Shown piece by piece: positions 16,001 through 27,284 of a stretch of 64,000 nucleotides of DNA. The notes beneath the pieces were generated by a model. That model did no database searches. It worked only from the letters and a program-made list of their open reading frames with translations, and was not told where the DNA came from. The stretch comes from Opisthocomus hoazin. Its lineage: Eukaryota; Chordata; Aves; Opisthocomiformes; Opisthocomidae. The stretch lies in assembly GCF_030867145.1 (NCBI RefSeq), contig NC_134440.1, forward strand, positions 3,410,001 to 3,474,000, given 5' to 3'. Position 1 is the stretch's first letter, and the number at the start of each line of letters is the position of its first letter. A program made the translations under genes and the position numbers.

Positions 16001-19000
16001 GTGGAGTGGGGTCGTTCACGAGGAAAGTCAGGGAGAAAAGACCTCCTGTTTAACCCTGGGAGGAAACTTCTCCCATGGTCAGGACTTCGCTTCCCAGCAC
16101 AGACTCAAAGAGCATCCTTCCTCGTTTTGAATCTCTTCATGTTCCCTGCAAGAACCACAGCGCTCACGGTTACAGAAATGAATCCCCTCGGTGTCCGGAG
16201 CACGCTGCCTTCCTGCGTGTTATTCATAAAGAATAAACCTTGCTGCTTGGATTGCGATTCTCTGCATCTGAAGAGGAAGTGACTCTTACCACAGGGCCTT
16301 GAAGCTGGAGCGTAAAGTGCACCATGCTGAGCTCTGGCCGTGACCGCTCCTCTGAGAAACGAGTGCCGTAAAGCCGCGTAGCTCTTCCTGTGCTGTCTGC
16401 ACGGCCCCATGTTTGTCGGTGGGACGTAGAGAAGAGGAGGGAGGTCAGCTCCTCGCCCTCTGCTAGGACCGCAGCAGCATTTCTCCTGCAGCACCTGTGC
16501 CACAAAAGGTCTTGCAGGTGGGTTGAGGGAGCGGTAAAGGTTGTGCCTGTGATGGGAGGGGTCTGGTTAGGATTCGAAAGCGTGGGCTTTCTGCCGCTAC
16601 AGTGGCTAGGTCGGTGCCTGTGCATTAGACGTGGTTTTCCCATCATCCTTGGAGCAGAGATAGTTTTTGGCCCGTTGCCTCTTCTTCGCAGAATACTCAC
16701 TTGGTGCAAATATGGGAAGGAGTTGCTTTGGTGTAGGGAAGATCCCAGTTAGCTGAGCAAATGTGGATTGCTAGGGACGGAAAGAGCCCTGAAGTGGGCT
16801 GTAGTGGGGGCAGGGGCATCCCTGCACAGGCCCGAGGATGTACCCTTCCTCTCTGGGGTCTGGCCTGAGGGTCTCTGCTCTTTGTCCTGTTGACTCTAGA
16901 ATTCTGATTCTGTGACTCCAGAGTGCACAAACTCGCACGATGCTCAGGGCATGTCGGATTGTGTGCGCTCGCTGGAGCTGCAGACTGCCTTCGGAAACGA
17001 AAACCAAGCCAGTTCTAGGCAAGTGTTCCCATCCCTGGAAGCCTCCTTGGTTTGCACGCCTGGTTTGCATCTGAGCTCCCTCAGTCTCTGAAAGCCGCCG
17101 TCCTTGGTGTGTCCCCTGCGTGGAGAGCGGCTGGAGCCAGGCTCTGAGGAGTTTGATTAAAAAGCAGCAACCTGAGCATCTCTGCATTAGTTAAACACCC
17201 TGGAGGGCAGCTGAGCCCAGCAGTGCCGAGGCCAAGCGCTGCTGGAACGGGACCCGGCAGCTCCGCTTGGGAAAGGCCTGGTGAAGTGCCTGGAGCTCAG
17301 CAAGCCCGTGCCGGCAGCATCCTTTCCCAAGCAGGTGGTCAGCTGTGCAGTCAACTCAAACAGATAAAGCTCAGAGCACACCTGGGTTCGCGCTCAGCGA
17401 TGACCCAGCGTAGCTGTGGCAAGCCGAGGCAGATGCTTGCAGCCCTGAACTACCCCGAGCCACCTTTGCTGCTGGGAGTTAGAGTCCCCGAAGTCAGCTA
17501 AGGGTAAATCCATAAGCGAGCGGAATCCATTCTGTATAAAAGCTGCCTCTGAATCTGGTGGTGTTGGTCAGGTATCGCCTCCATCCCTACCGGCTGCCTG
17601 CGGTGGGTAAATGGTTTTCATGTTTGGCCCAGACACTAGTCAGCGTGCTAACTTCGCAGTGTCAAAATTTGTCGGACGTTGCGGTGTCCTCTGCGAGGCA
17701 AAGCGTTGTGTAAATTAAAAAATGTGCTCTGGAAAGCAGGGTTTTTAGGTGAGTGATACGGTGTAGCCCCAGGAAGGACGTGGAAGCTGGAAAGCAAGGG
17801 TCCTGTTACCCATTTCGGTGATTTATGCGGCTTTTCTCCACCCTACAGTATTGTCAAGACTTCATTTTCCAAGCCCCAGTGCTGGGTGTGTGACTTGAGG
17901 GGGGAAAATTGTCACTGCCCTGAGAACCGGACACCCAATACGATCTGCTGAGAGCAGAGGACGCCGACCGAGCCTGGGGTGGGAGCAGCTCTGCCGCACC
18001 GCTGGCTGCCCTGCTCACCCTGCCGCGCTCTGCCCGCTGTCTGAAGCAGAAACCCTGGAAACTGGAGGGGAAGAGGCCACAACAAAGAGTCTTTTCTTCA
18101 CGCCGCGTCCCGGAGCGGGGGCCGCTCTCCCTGGGCCGCTGTGTCAGCAGCCAGGCGTGGGGAGGTCGTGCAGCCCCCGTGGGCAGCCGAGTCTTGCCTT
18201 CAAACAGTGTCTTCTGCGGCTTTGCTCTCTTGGGGGCAAATTTTACTGCTGGCAGAGGAAGAAATAACGTCTGCTGGTTTGCTGCTGTTGTGATAGTGCC
18301 TTTTTCTACATGTTTATCTGGAAAGCATCACACAGAGCCCAGCACAGCTTCCCAGTGCCTTAGCTGCTGTGTGGGCAGGGAAACTGAGGCACAGAGCGGC
18401 TCACAGCCTGGTGTAGGGATGGACCAATGAGAGCTGGAGCTCCTCGTGCTATGCTCGGTTCGTTCCCCTTCCTAGAGGGGGTGACAGCCGCTGCCCTTGG
18501 GTCTGCAGGCTCCAGGGGACTCATTTCTTGGGCTTTAGGTACCATTTTACCGGATCATTCCTGCTGCAGGCTCTGTGCCCATCCCTGATGTGGCAGGGGG
18601 TGGCAGCCGGTCGGGGAGCAGCGGGCGGGCTGGGTACGGCAGGGACGTGGTCCCTTGGGGGGGGAAGGCACCATCGCAGCTCTGGGAAGCAGCAAAGGGG
18701 GCTGCGGGGAGCTGTGCCACCGCGGCAGGGGCAGAAGCTGTCGGTTGTGGCCAGGCTTGGAACTGGAGCTCTGCTTGCTCATCGTTATCCTCTGCGTTGA
18801 GTAAAAGCTGATGTAGAGCTGCCAGTTCCCTGGGCTGAGGGTGCTTTGTGCCAGCCGTTCCTTTGTGCTCCTCCGGGGAACTCGTCGTGCCCAGAAGCCA
18901 GACGCCGCGTGGCTGGGGTTCGGCCAGGCCCTCGCGTCGGGGCTGGGGAGGTGGTGGGGACTATGGGGTCGGTCGGGGGGACACGACTCCTCTGTCACAA

Positions 19001-22000
19001 GCCTCAGTTCACAACCCATCCCTGCGAGCCTGCCACGCTGCTGCAGGGACTCGTGTCCTGCTGCTTCAGCCGGCTGCAGATGTAAGGGGACTGGCTGCTT
19101 TCCTCTGGTGCCGGAGGCTGCGAAAAGGGAGAGGGCATGTTTGCTTCTTGCTACGAGTATTTTTTTTCGACGCTTTGGCAGAGCTGTGGGCAGCGACAGT
19201 TTCCATTTGGTTTCTCTTTCCAGCTCCAACCCGCTCTCGCTGCGCGCTGTCGCCCACTGCTCCGCTCCTTCCCCCGGGCTGTGCGGGGCGGTGCTGCGGG
19301 GGAACAGTCACATCCCTCGGAGCTGTTAATTTTGCAAATGAATCAGAAGATGCCTGTGAAGGCTTGCATGGGGGTAACGAGGAGGAGGAGGGAGGAAGAG
19401 CCGGTCGCCCTTTAAGCGAAGCCCCATTACATCACTTGCCAAGAGCCTTGGGCTCTTTCAGCCAGAGCCAGATCCGCTGTTCCCGCCGCAGCAGCCGTCG
19501 CCCTTAGCAACAGGCATCCCTGCTCCGTTGCCGTGGGAACGGCAGCCGGGTAGCGGGAGGACATCGCACCCCGCGCTCTGGGGAGAGGGCAGACGAGCAT
19601 CCTAGGGCTGCCCTCACCTCGGCTTGTGCTTCCCCGAGCGAGGGCTCCAGGCTTTGGTGGGGCCTCCCTGGGGACGTTCACTTGTCCCCTGCCAGCCCCC
19701 TATGTGGGTCGGGGCTCTGGGAGATCCCCGTGTCCGCTCCAGAGCCAGCTCCCTCTCCATAGTGCTCAGGGTACAGCATGAGATGCCCCGTGGCTCTTTG
19801 GGGGAGGAGGAGGGCTCTCTCCAGGACTTGTCATTAACCATATGGCCTCAGGTTGCGTCAGGGGAGGTTTAGATTGGATATTAGGGAAAAATTTCTTTAC
19901 TGAAAGAGTGGTCGGGCATCGGACCGGGCTGCCCAGGGCAGTGGTGGAGTCCCCATTCCTGGAGGGGTTCAAAAAACCTGTAGACATGGCACTCTGGGAC
20001 ATAAGTTAGCAGACATGGTGGCGTTGGGTTGATGATTGGACTTGATCTTGGAGGGCTTCTCCAACTTCAATGATTCTATATACGCAGCGAGGGCTGAAAC
20101 CTCTCTGAGCAGTAGCCACCACAAGCTGGAGCGGGGTGGCTCTTCCCTGGGTTCTGCTTTCGCTCCGGACTGGGAGCTGCTGCCCTGCCTGCGATGGTCG
20201 GTTCATCAGGCCATGGCTGCAGGCTCGCAGTGACAATCTGCTGCGCTGCTGCCACCTCTGCCGAGGGGCCGTAAAACGTGGCTCGTCTCAGTGGTGTGTG
20301 CCTGCCCCACAGGTGATGGTCCTTGTCATCAGCTCTGCCTGCCCGGGGTAGAATCGTGGCATCCTTCCCCCTTTGCAGGTGGGGAACTGAGGTGCGGAGA
20401 AGGGGCGGAAAGGCTTGGCCGGTGTTTGGCAGCAAGGCCAACGGGGATGTGAGGCTGAGCTCAGCATCCAAAGTTCAGCCCCGGCCGAGGAGGGCGGGAG
20501 GCTCTGCCGCTCGCTGTCATGGTAGCGTGGTCAGCTCTCCCCGTCTCTGAGCTGCTCCTGTGCTCCACTCTACGGAGACACAAATCATTCGTGCTTTCTG
20601 GGCTCAGGACTTTGTCTCTGCATTATTTATTCACCCTTCAAGCTTCCTCCTCTTTTTTCCTGCCGTGGCTCCCGTTGGAAGAAGGCTTGGCAGCAGCATG
20701 TTCCTGGTCTCAATGAGGACGGCCGTGCTCTGAATGCGAGATGCCAGAGCCGTGCCTCTTGAGCTGGAGGGGGTACGGACCACTTGGCAGAGCTTTGTGG
20801 GGCCGGTGCTTCCAGGTCTGACCAGTGCTGGGAAATTCAGAGCTCGGAGCAAAGCACTTTTAGGCTGGGACAATGCTTGGAGTAGAATGCTTTGAAAATC
20901 TGATGCGGAGAGGAGCTAAAAGCCAGACCAGCCGCTGCCTGGGGACAGCTGGGGCCTTAATATAGCCTTTGAGCATCGAGGAGCTGAGCGCCGGCTGCAG
21001 AAAGTGCTGACCCGGGGCAGGGTACAGTTACTTTGCAGGCATTTTGTTTTCATCTCAAGCTTATCTGGTCTCTCCCTGTGGAGCTCTCAGCCGGGGGCCT
21101 TTGGGCGTTATCTGTGTTTCGGGCAGCGATGATTCCCTCTGGACCTTGAGCAATGCTCCCCAGCATTGACTGCTCCCCTGCGGCCGGGGGCTGCGGAGGT
21201 TGGCCGGGCTGACACGGCTCTCACTCCCGTGATGAGAAGCAGAAGCTGTGCCTGGCCTTGCTCAGCTGCTATGAAGGGAGAACATCCATGCCCGGAGCCC
21301 CAGCTGAGCTAAGGGCACGCTCGGCGCAGCATCGCTCGCCCTCCCGCACGCGGTCTGAGGCGAAGGGCAGCGCCAGCTTCTCCGTTTTACTCCGGGGGAG
21401 CTGAGGCTTTTTAACCCCGGGGCTTTGTGCTTGCTGTGATTTCCAAGTTGTCCCCGGCCTCGGTGGCCCAGCTCACTCTCCGTTGCAGAGCAGAAGTGTC
21501 AGGAGAACGGGGTGGTACCTGACATCCTCGGGAGTGTGGGGAGCTCAGGGTGAGAAAGTTTCACTCTGATTAGTGCGAGCAATTCCGCAGAACTTCCCTC
21601 GCTTTGGCCATATTTGGGGAGGCTTCGTCTCCTATTTCTGAGTCCTGACCTGTGGGAGGGGTGCCGCAAACCACAGAGGGGGAAAAAACAGCAGTGTTTC
21701 AGTACTGGTTGGCTAGAAAAGCTGCTGGGAACGTGGGGTGAGCGTGGGTAGGTGTGAGAGAGCGAGAGGACCCAGCGTCTCGGCCGCTCCTGACTTGCTA
21801 CGTGCAGGGGAGTCTCGTGCCGCGCTGGTCGCGGGCTGCGTGTCTGGGGGTCTGCGGAGCCTCGGCTGCCCCGGCTGGAAGGCTCTTTCTGGGAGCTGGC
21901 GACGCCGCAAAGTCCGTGTGCGCAGGGTGGTGGTGTTGCAGCTTCCTCTTCTGGGTTTCCCTCGTGCAGATAGGACTTGATTTATATTTTATTAGTTATT

Positions 22001-25000
22001 GATTCTGTTCTGCAAAAGCAGCTGTGGTCAGCCCCGCTCCCGTGGGGAGTGGTGCCCAGGCTGAGGACGCCAGCCCCAGGCTCTGCTTTCGCAGCTTCCC
22101 ACTGGGGCCAAGGCTGGGCGGGAGGCTCTCTAGCCTCGTGGTTTTCCCAGCTTCAGGCTCTCTAAAGCCTCTTTGACCTCCTTATCCGTGCTGTAAGGAG
22201 GGCCAGAAAAATGGGGACCGTGGCCCTGGTTTAGCCCTGTCCAGTAGTGCATGCAGCTTGCAGCGCTCGAGTCCCTCTGAGATTTGGTGAGCTCTGCCCC
22301 TGACTTTTTTTGCCCTGTATGACGATACTTCTCCCCTCTCCATGCAGCCCTTCGCGGAGTGGTGCAACCTGCAGCCGAAAGATGCTGCCAAGATGCCGGA
22401 GAGTGCCTGGAAGCTGCTTTTCTACACGTTATCCTGGTCCTATGGCATCTACCTGCTCTTCTTCACCGACTACCCCTTCTTCTACGACCCACCATCTGTC
22501 TTTTACGGTACAGTGAGAGCCAGGGAGAAGTGGGTGTGGATTAGGATGTCCAGGTTCATAGGGTATCCAGGCTGGAACACGGGAATGGGAGTTGGGGTGA
22601 GCGAAAGAGAAGACTGAACCCCTAAATTGCCTTTTCTGTGATGCTGTGGGTACGGAAAGGGCACGCGGGGCTGTCTCCCTTCATTTCGTTACAGAGAGGG
22701 GCACCTAGTGGCTATTGCCCATGGCAGGGCCTGGGATGCGTCAGCTACGGAGGGGAACGGGTCTGAGTAAAGCAGGAGAGAAGTAAACCCGAGGGAGAAG
22801 CCTTGATTTAGGGGAGGGAGTGGGTCTGATGCCAAAGGCAGAGTCTGGGAGCCGGGATGCCTGGGTTCCCTTCCAGCCGTTGCATCTGCGAGGTCCCGCA
22901 CGGGACAGCTCTGGCTGCTGCTTGCTCCCCGCCGTTTGCACCCCCGTCTCTGTGCTCGCGGCTGTGGGTTCACCCTGGGCATCTCTGTCCCACCCCAGAC
23001 TGGAAGAAGGGCATGGACGTGCCCACGGACATCGCCATCGCCTACCTGTTGCAGTGCAGTTTCTACGGGCACTCCATCTATGCCACCGCCTACATGGACA
23101 CGTGGCGCAAGGACTCCGTCATCATGCTTCTCCACCACGTGGTCACGCTGACCCTCATAGCCTTCTCCTACGCTTTCAGGTGAGGCCCGGGGCCGTGTTG
23201 CTGCCCCTCTGCCACGTGCCTGGGCCAGCTTTGGGGAGCTACACAGCAAAAACTGCGGCGTTTCGGTGCTCGCGTGGATCTCGTGGGCAGGCAGCTCTTG
23301 CGGGGTTGGTGTGGATTCTGCCCTGCCTCCACGCTACCGCAGCAATCCCAGGGCCCCTGAGCTGCTGTGCAGTGCCAGACCCCCCCCCGCAGCACGTTAC
23401 CGTGCCGTGCCAGGCTTGCTTGCCAGGATGATTTACGGAGTGAGTCTGCTCCTGGCACGATGGGCTGTGGGTGGTGGGTGCCAACATGGACCCGCCGCCC
23501 CACACGTCTCCCTCTTCCCGCAGGTACCACAACGTGGGCATCCTCGTGCTCTTCCTGCATGACGTCAACGACGTGCAGCTGGAGTTCACCAAGCTCAACG
23601 TCTACTTCAAGCACCGGGGGGGAGTCTATCATCGCCTCAACGACGTCATCTCCAACATTGGCTGCCTCACCTTCGGCGTCAGCTGGTGAGTTTGCCAGCC
23701 TGCCCGGCCCTGAGCCCCCTTCCACACCCCCCCCCGGGCAGCTTTTTGCCATCCCCCGGTGCCTGGGGGTACGGCGGCTGGGTTTGGGTGCATGGGAACA
23801 AGCCCTTTCAAAAAACTGTCTGGGCAGGGGTTCCCGCAGTGCTGGACCCCATGCTGGGCTTGGAATCCTTCTGTAGTCACTTCGACGTCTGTCACCACTG
23901 AAGTGCCTGTGAAATCTCACTTGCAGCATGACAAATGACCCCGGGGGAGGAGGAGCTGTTTCCATTTTCCCACTCGCTCCGTTTTAGCAGCAAGAAGCGC
24001 TTTTGCAAGAAGGGAGGGGACTGGAGCATCTCTCCTACGAGGAGAGGCTGAGCGAGCTGGGCTTATTCAGCCTGAAGAAGAGAAGGCTGAGAGGGGACCT
24101 TAGAAATGCCTCTAAATATCTGCAGGGTGGGTGTCAGGAGGACGGGGCCAGACTCTTTCCAGTGGTGCCCAGCGACAGGACAAGAGGCAACGGGCACAAA
24201 CTGAAGCAGAGGAAGCTCCAGCTGAACCCGAGGAAGAACTTCTTCCCTCTGAGGGTGACGGAGCCCTGGCCCAGGCTGCCCAGGGAGGCTGTGGAGTCTC
24301 CTTCTCTGGAAATATTCCAGCCCCGCCTGGACACGGTGCTGTGCAGCCTGCTCTGGGTGACCCTGCTTGGGCAGGGGGTTGGGCTGGGGGACCCACAGGG
24401 GTCCCTTCCAGCCCCTACCATTCTGATTCTGTGATTCTGTGATGTGGGGCTGTCACAGATTCCAGCCTCGCAGGGGGAAAAAAAAAAAAGAGGAGTAGAG
24501 ATGGGTAACTTGCACGTTGTCACTCCTCGTTTGTCCCTTTGTCCCCTTCCTTCCTCTCCGCAGGCTGCTCTGAAAAGCAGCAGTGGCAACCAGAGCCCTT
24601 GGTTTGAGGGGAGGAGAGCAGCGAAGGGTTTTGGTGATAGACTAGTGATGCACGGGACTAAGAAAACCTTCCAGCTCTGTTCCCCTCCTGTCCCGCATCC
24701 AGCTGAGAGAATCTGCAGCGGAGACCTGCCCCTCTTTCTGCCAAGCCTTTTCTGCCCGCAGAAATCGTGTCCTCCCTTCAGTAGCTGCCCTTTCCCAGGG
24801 TCTGCGTGAAGCCCTGCCTGGAGCCGGGCTGTGAGCCCCAAGCCAGATGCCAAGAGCAGGCGCTGCCGGGTGCAAGCGGAGCTGCGAGCGTTGCCTGGAG
24901 GCAGGGGTTGTGCCGGGGGAACCCGCCGGTTGATCCCGTGGCCGTTGAACCCACCCTGCTCCCTCTGCCCTGGCAGGTTCTGGTTCCGTCTCTACTGGTT

Positions 25001-27284
25001 CCCCCTCAAGGTGCTCTACGCCACTTGCTACTCCAGCCTCCAGTCGGTCCCCAATATCCCCTTCTACTTCTTCTTCAATGCTCTGCTCCTTGTCCTCACT
25101 CTGATGAACATCTACTGGTTTCTGGTGAGTAGGGGGAGCTCGGCAACCCCTGCGCCGGCTTCCCCCTCCTCTGCTGCTCCCGCACAGCGCTGCTGCCTGC
25201 CTGGCTTGGGGCAGATGGGGGGCTTCGGGGATGGGGGGGGCTTCGGGGGACCGGGGGATGGCTGGGAGGGTGGGGGAAACTGGCTTGGGGCAGCTGGGGG
25301 TCTGCAGGGATGGAGGGGGCTTCGGGGGACTGGGGGATGGCTGGGAGAGTGGGGGGAACTGGCTTGGGGCAGCTGGGGGTCTGCAGGGATGGAGGGGGCT
25401 TTGAGGGACTGGGGGATGGCTGGGAGAGTGGGGGGAACTGGCGTGGGGCAGCTGGGGGTCTGCAGGGATGGAGGGGGCTTCGGGGGACCGGGGGATGACT
25501 GGGAGAGTGGGGGGAACTGGCGTGGGGCAGCTGGGGGTCTGCAGGGATGGAGGGGGCTTGGGGGGACTGGGGAGGGTGGGGGGAAGCCATGGCAGTGCAC
25601 GGGGGTCTCCTCTGCGCTGGAATTGGGACTGTCTCGCACTCCAGGGCCCCAGGGGAGGGAGCGATAGCAGCAGTTGGGGCAGGCTGGAACGTGATAGGGG
25701 TGTGAATGCTCTGGCAGCCCCTGAAGCTTTGGGGAGGGGGTGGGGTGGACTTGGAGGGCTCACGCCAGCAAGCTCGACCCTGGGTGGAGCTGGGAGCACC
25801 CGAGTCTGTGTCATCCTGCGGGGATGGAATCGGTTAAGGGTGGCTGCAGGACTGCTGCCTCGCGCTGCTGCAGGTCATCAGCCCCGTGCCAGGGCTTTGG
25901 CCATCGCGGAGGGGTCTGCCCTGCCCTTCTTGGGGTTGAGGGCAGCGGAGAAAGGTGCCGCTTGGGAAATGGGGAGTGGGTGGGTGGGGTGGAGCCGCTC
26001 TGAGCCTCGGGGTTTGTGGCTGACAGCGTCTGTCCCCCCGCAGTACATCGTCCTGTTTGTGGCCAAGGTGCTGATGGGGCAGATGCAAGAGGTGAATGAC
26101 GTGCGCGAGTACGACGTGGAGGACAGCAAGAAAACCCCAACGGCCAAGAAGAAAGAGGCTGGACTGCAGCTGCCCAGTGCTCTGAAAGAAGGGTATGTGG
26201 GCAGGGAGGGTGGCACACGTGTACAGCGTCTGTGGGCCGGGGAAGGGATGCTGGCAGATCCCAGGGCCCTGGAGCCGCTGTCTAAGGGCTCGCCCCTGGG
26301 CTGGAAAACAGAAGAGCAGGATGGCTTGGCACAGAGTATAAAATAGTGCTGCAGGTGTCAGGAAGGACTCTGTATCTTGATGCCTCGGTGTTGGGGTGTG
26401 TCCATCCATTCGGAGGTTCTCCTTCCCCTCTACACTGCCCTAGTGAGGCCCCACCTGGAGTACTCTGTTCAGTTCTGGGCTCCCCAGTTCAAGAAAGATG
26501 AGGAGCTACTGGAGAGAGTCCAGCGGAGGGCTGCGAGGATGATGAGGGGACTGGAGCATCTCTCCTACGAGGAGAGGCTGAGGGAGCTGGGCTGTTCAGC
26601 CTGGAGAAGAGAAGGCTGAGAGGGGACCTTCGAAATGCCTCTAAATATCTGCAGGGGGGGTCAGGAGGACGGGGCCAGACTCTGTTCAGTGGTGCCCAGC
26701 GACAGGACAAGGGGCAACGGGCACAAACTGAAGCAGAGGAAGCTCCAGCTGAACCCGAGGAAGAACTTCTTCCCTCTGAGGGTGATGGAGCCCTGGCCCA
26801 GGCTGCCCAGGGAAGTTGTGGAGTCTCCTTCTCTGGAGTTATTCCAGCCCCGCCTGGCCGCGGTGCTGTGCCCCCTGCTCTGGGTGACCCTGCTTGGGCA
26901 GGGGGTTGGGCTGGGTGACCCACAGAGGGTCCTGCCAACCCCTACAATTCTGTGATCCATCTTTATGTCCCCTGAACCCTCACCCGCCCGTCTCCTGCTC
27001 ACCGTGTCGGAGTGGCTCTTTGCGTGAGGCTGTTCTCTCTGAGCAGCACCTTCCCCATCATGTGGTGAGCACAAAGCCTGGTGAGATGCTGGATCCCGCA
27101 GCGCAGCTCCGGCTGACTTGGGGACAAACGGTCTGCGTCAGCCTCTCAAGACAGGGCTGACCTCAGTAGTGGTTTGTGAAGGTCGGGGAGGGAGAGTCGG
27201 TGTGGAGACCAAGGCTCACTGCCCGCTGTGCTCTTTCACAGGATGCACCTGAAGAATGGACTTGTAAAAGACAAGCGGTTGTAA
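13008..27284 (+). CDS. CERS1: CERS1, ceramide synthase 1
   Basis: ER membrane sphingoid-base N-acyltransferase. CERS1 family members make C18-ceramide and in mammals are mainly neuronal. Seven exons: 13008-13229, 22348-22507, 22999-23179, 23524-23685, 24977-25124, 26044-26192 and 27242-27284. They splice in frame to 354 residues (human 350). The TLC/Lag1p domain is intact: HH at 173-174 in MLLHHVVT, and [13 protein letters not shown] with His200, Asp201 and Asp204, the conserved catalytic-type residues. Several hydrophobic segments flank it. There is no Hox-like domain, as expected for CERS1 as opposed to CERS2-6. The C-terminus NGLVKDKRL matches the family. Exon 1 starts at the first ATG that continues in frame into [20 protein letters not shown], homologous to the human N-terminus. 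Introns: 9.1 kb, then 0.34-1.3 kb; they hold two minisatellites and four CR1 regions. Confidence 0.97.
13246..13930 (+). repeat. 17-copy GC-rich minisatellite in CERS1 intron 1
   Basis: Begins 16 nt inside intron 1, with a G16 run (13246-13261). About 17 imperfect copies of a roughly 33-54-bp unit (typically 39-43 bp) follow, each with the core CTCCTCCATCCCGGGGG and a variable GGCTGCGGG(A/C) spacer. The first units are cleanest, and copies after about 13740 diverge. The G-rich plus strand carries many runs of four or more G, giving strong G-quadruplex potential just downstream of the CERS1 start. Because units lack stop codons, long open frames run through on both strands; I treat these as repeat artefacts. 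Confidence 0.95.
14232..14246 (+). repeat. Poly-C run (C15) in CERS1 intron 1
   Basis: Fifteen consecutive C residues; the length may be unreliable in the assembly. Confidence 0.85.
14974..15049 (-). repeat. CR1 LINE 3'-end fragment (first of two abutting tails)
   Basis: A 76-bp minus-strand CR1 3' terminus (CACAGAATCACAGAG, then the conserved TTGGAAGGGACCTCTGTGGG block). It is immediately followed by the terminus of a second, longer CR1 in the same orientation. It either remains from an earlier CR1 or was duplicated with the end of its neighbour. Confidence 0.85.
15050..15503 (-). repeat. CR1 LINE, 5'-truncated, in CERS1 intron 1
   Basis: Minus-strand CR1 of about 450 bp. It contains the end of the reverse-transcriptase frame (the reverse complement encodes [20 protein letters not shown]) plus the 3' UTR, and ends in the ATTCTGTG-type tail at 15050-15065. 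Its close match to the 24.0-kb and 26.4-kb copies suggests one young subfamily. It is antisense to CERS1. Confidence 0.93.
18369..18420 (+). repeat. Possible MIR/CORE-SINE remnant
   Basis: The string GGGAAACTGAGGCACAGAG, followed after a short gap by CAGCCTGGTG, resembles the 3' half of the ancient MIR/CORE-SINE family. Only about 50 bp are recognisable, by memory of the consensus, so this is weak. Confidence 0.35.
19841..20082 (+). repeat. Older CR1 LINE 3' fragment in CERS1 intron 1
   Basis: Plus-strand CR1 of a different subfamily from the 15-kb copy. It has TTTAGATTGGATATTAGGGA, then the GGCTGCCCAGGGCAGTGGTGG block, TGGAGGGGTTCAAAAA and a degenerate CAATGATTCTATA tail. It resembles the copy at 58.06 kb more than the others and has drifted more, implying greater age. 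Confidence 0.88.
20366..20430 (+). repeat. Possible MIR/CORE-SINE remnant
   Basis: TTTGCAGGTGGGGAACTGAGG with the downstream CTTGGCCGGTGTTTGGCAGC spacing recalls the MIR 'gaggaaactgagg ... cttgccca' region. Similarity is partial and judged from memory only. Confidence 0.3.
24015..24443 (+). repeat. CR1 LINE 3' end in CERS1 intron 4
   Basis: Plus-strand, 5'-truncated CR1 of about 430 bp. It starts within the last codons of the reverse-transcriptase ORF ([20 protein letters not shown]), continues through the 3' UTR, and ends with three copies of the ATTCTGTG-like tail (24420-24443). It is nearly identical in order and sequence to the copies at 15.05 and 26.41 kb. It sits between CERS1 exons 4 and 5. 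Confidence 0.94.
25253..25568 (+). repeat. Four-copy 79-bp minisatellite in CERS1 intron 5
   Basis: Units begin at 25253, 25332, 25411 and 25490, an exact 79-bp period. Each contains GGGGGATGGCTGGGAGAGTG, an AACTGGC(T/G)TGGGGCAGCT segment and TCTGCAGGGATGGAGGGGGC. Copies differ at only a few positions, implying recent expansion or homogenisation. A partial, less regular copy precedes the array at about 25203-25252. The strand is G-rich with many GGGG runs. Confidence 0.95.
26412..26956 (+). repeat. CR1 LINE with RT C-terminus, CERS1 intron 6
   Basis: The longest CR1 copy here, about 545 bp, plus strand. Its 5' part encodes the C-terminal end of the CR1 reverse transcriptase ([20 protein letters not shown], then [20 protein letters not shown]). 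The 3' UTR and a short ATTCTGTG tail follow (26947-26956). It is 5'-truncated, as usual for LINE insertions, and a frame disruption near LREL shows it is dead. Confidence 0.94.

Noticed and set aside
16895-16921. GAATTCTGATTCTGTGAC string resembling a CR1 tail in CERS1 intron 1
   Set aside because: The upstream sequence shows no CR1 3' UTR blocks; probably chance.
21368-21420. Possible third MIR-like remnant (CCGTTTTAC ... GGGGGAGCTGAGG)
   Set aside because: Agreement with the MIR core is limited to scattered short words; too weak to list.
24642-25814. 390-codon minus-strand open frame, proline/serine-rich
   Set aside because: It runs through the 79-bp minisatellite antisense to CERS1; low complexity and repeat-driven.
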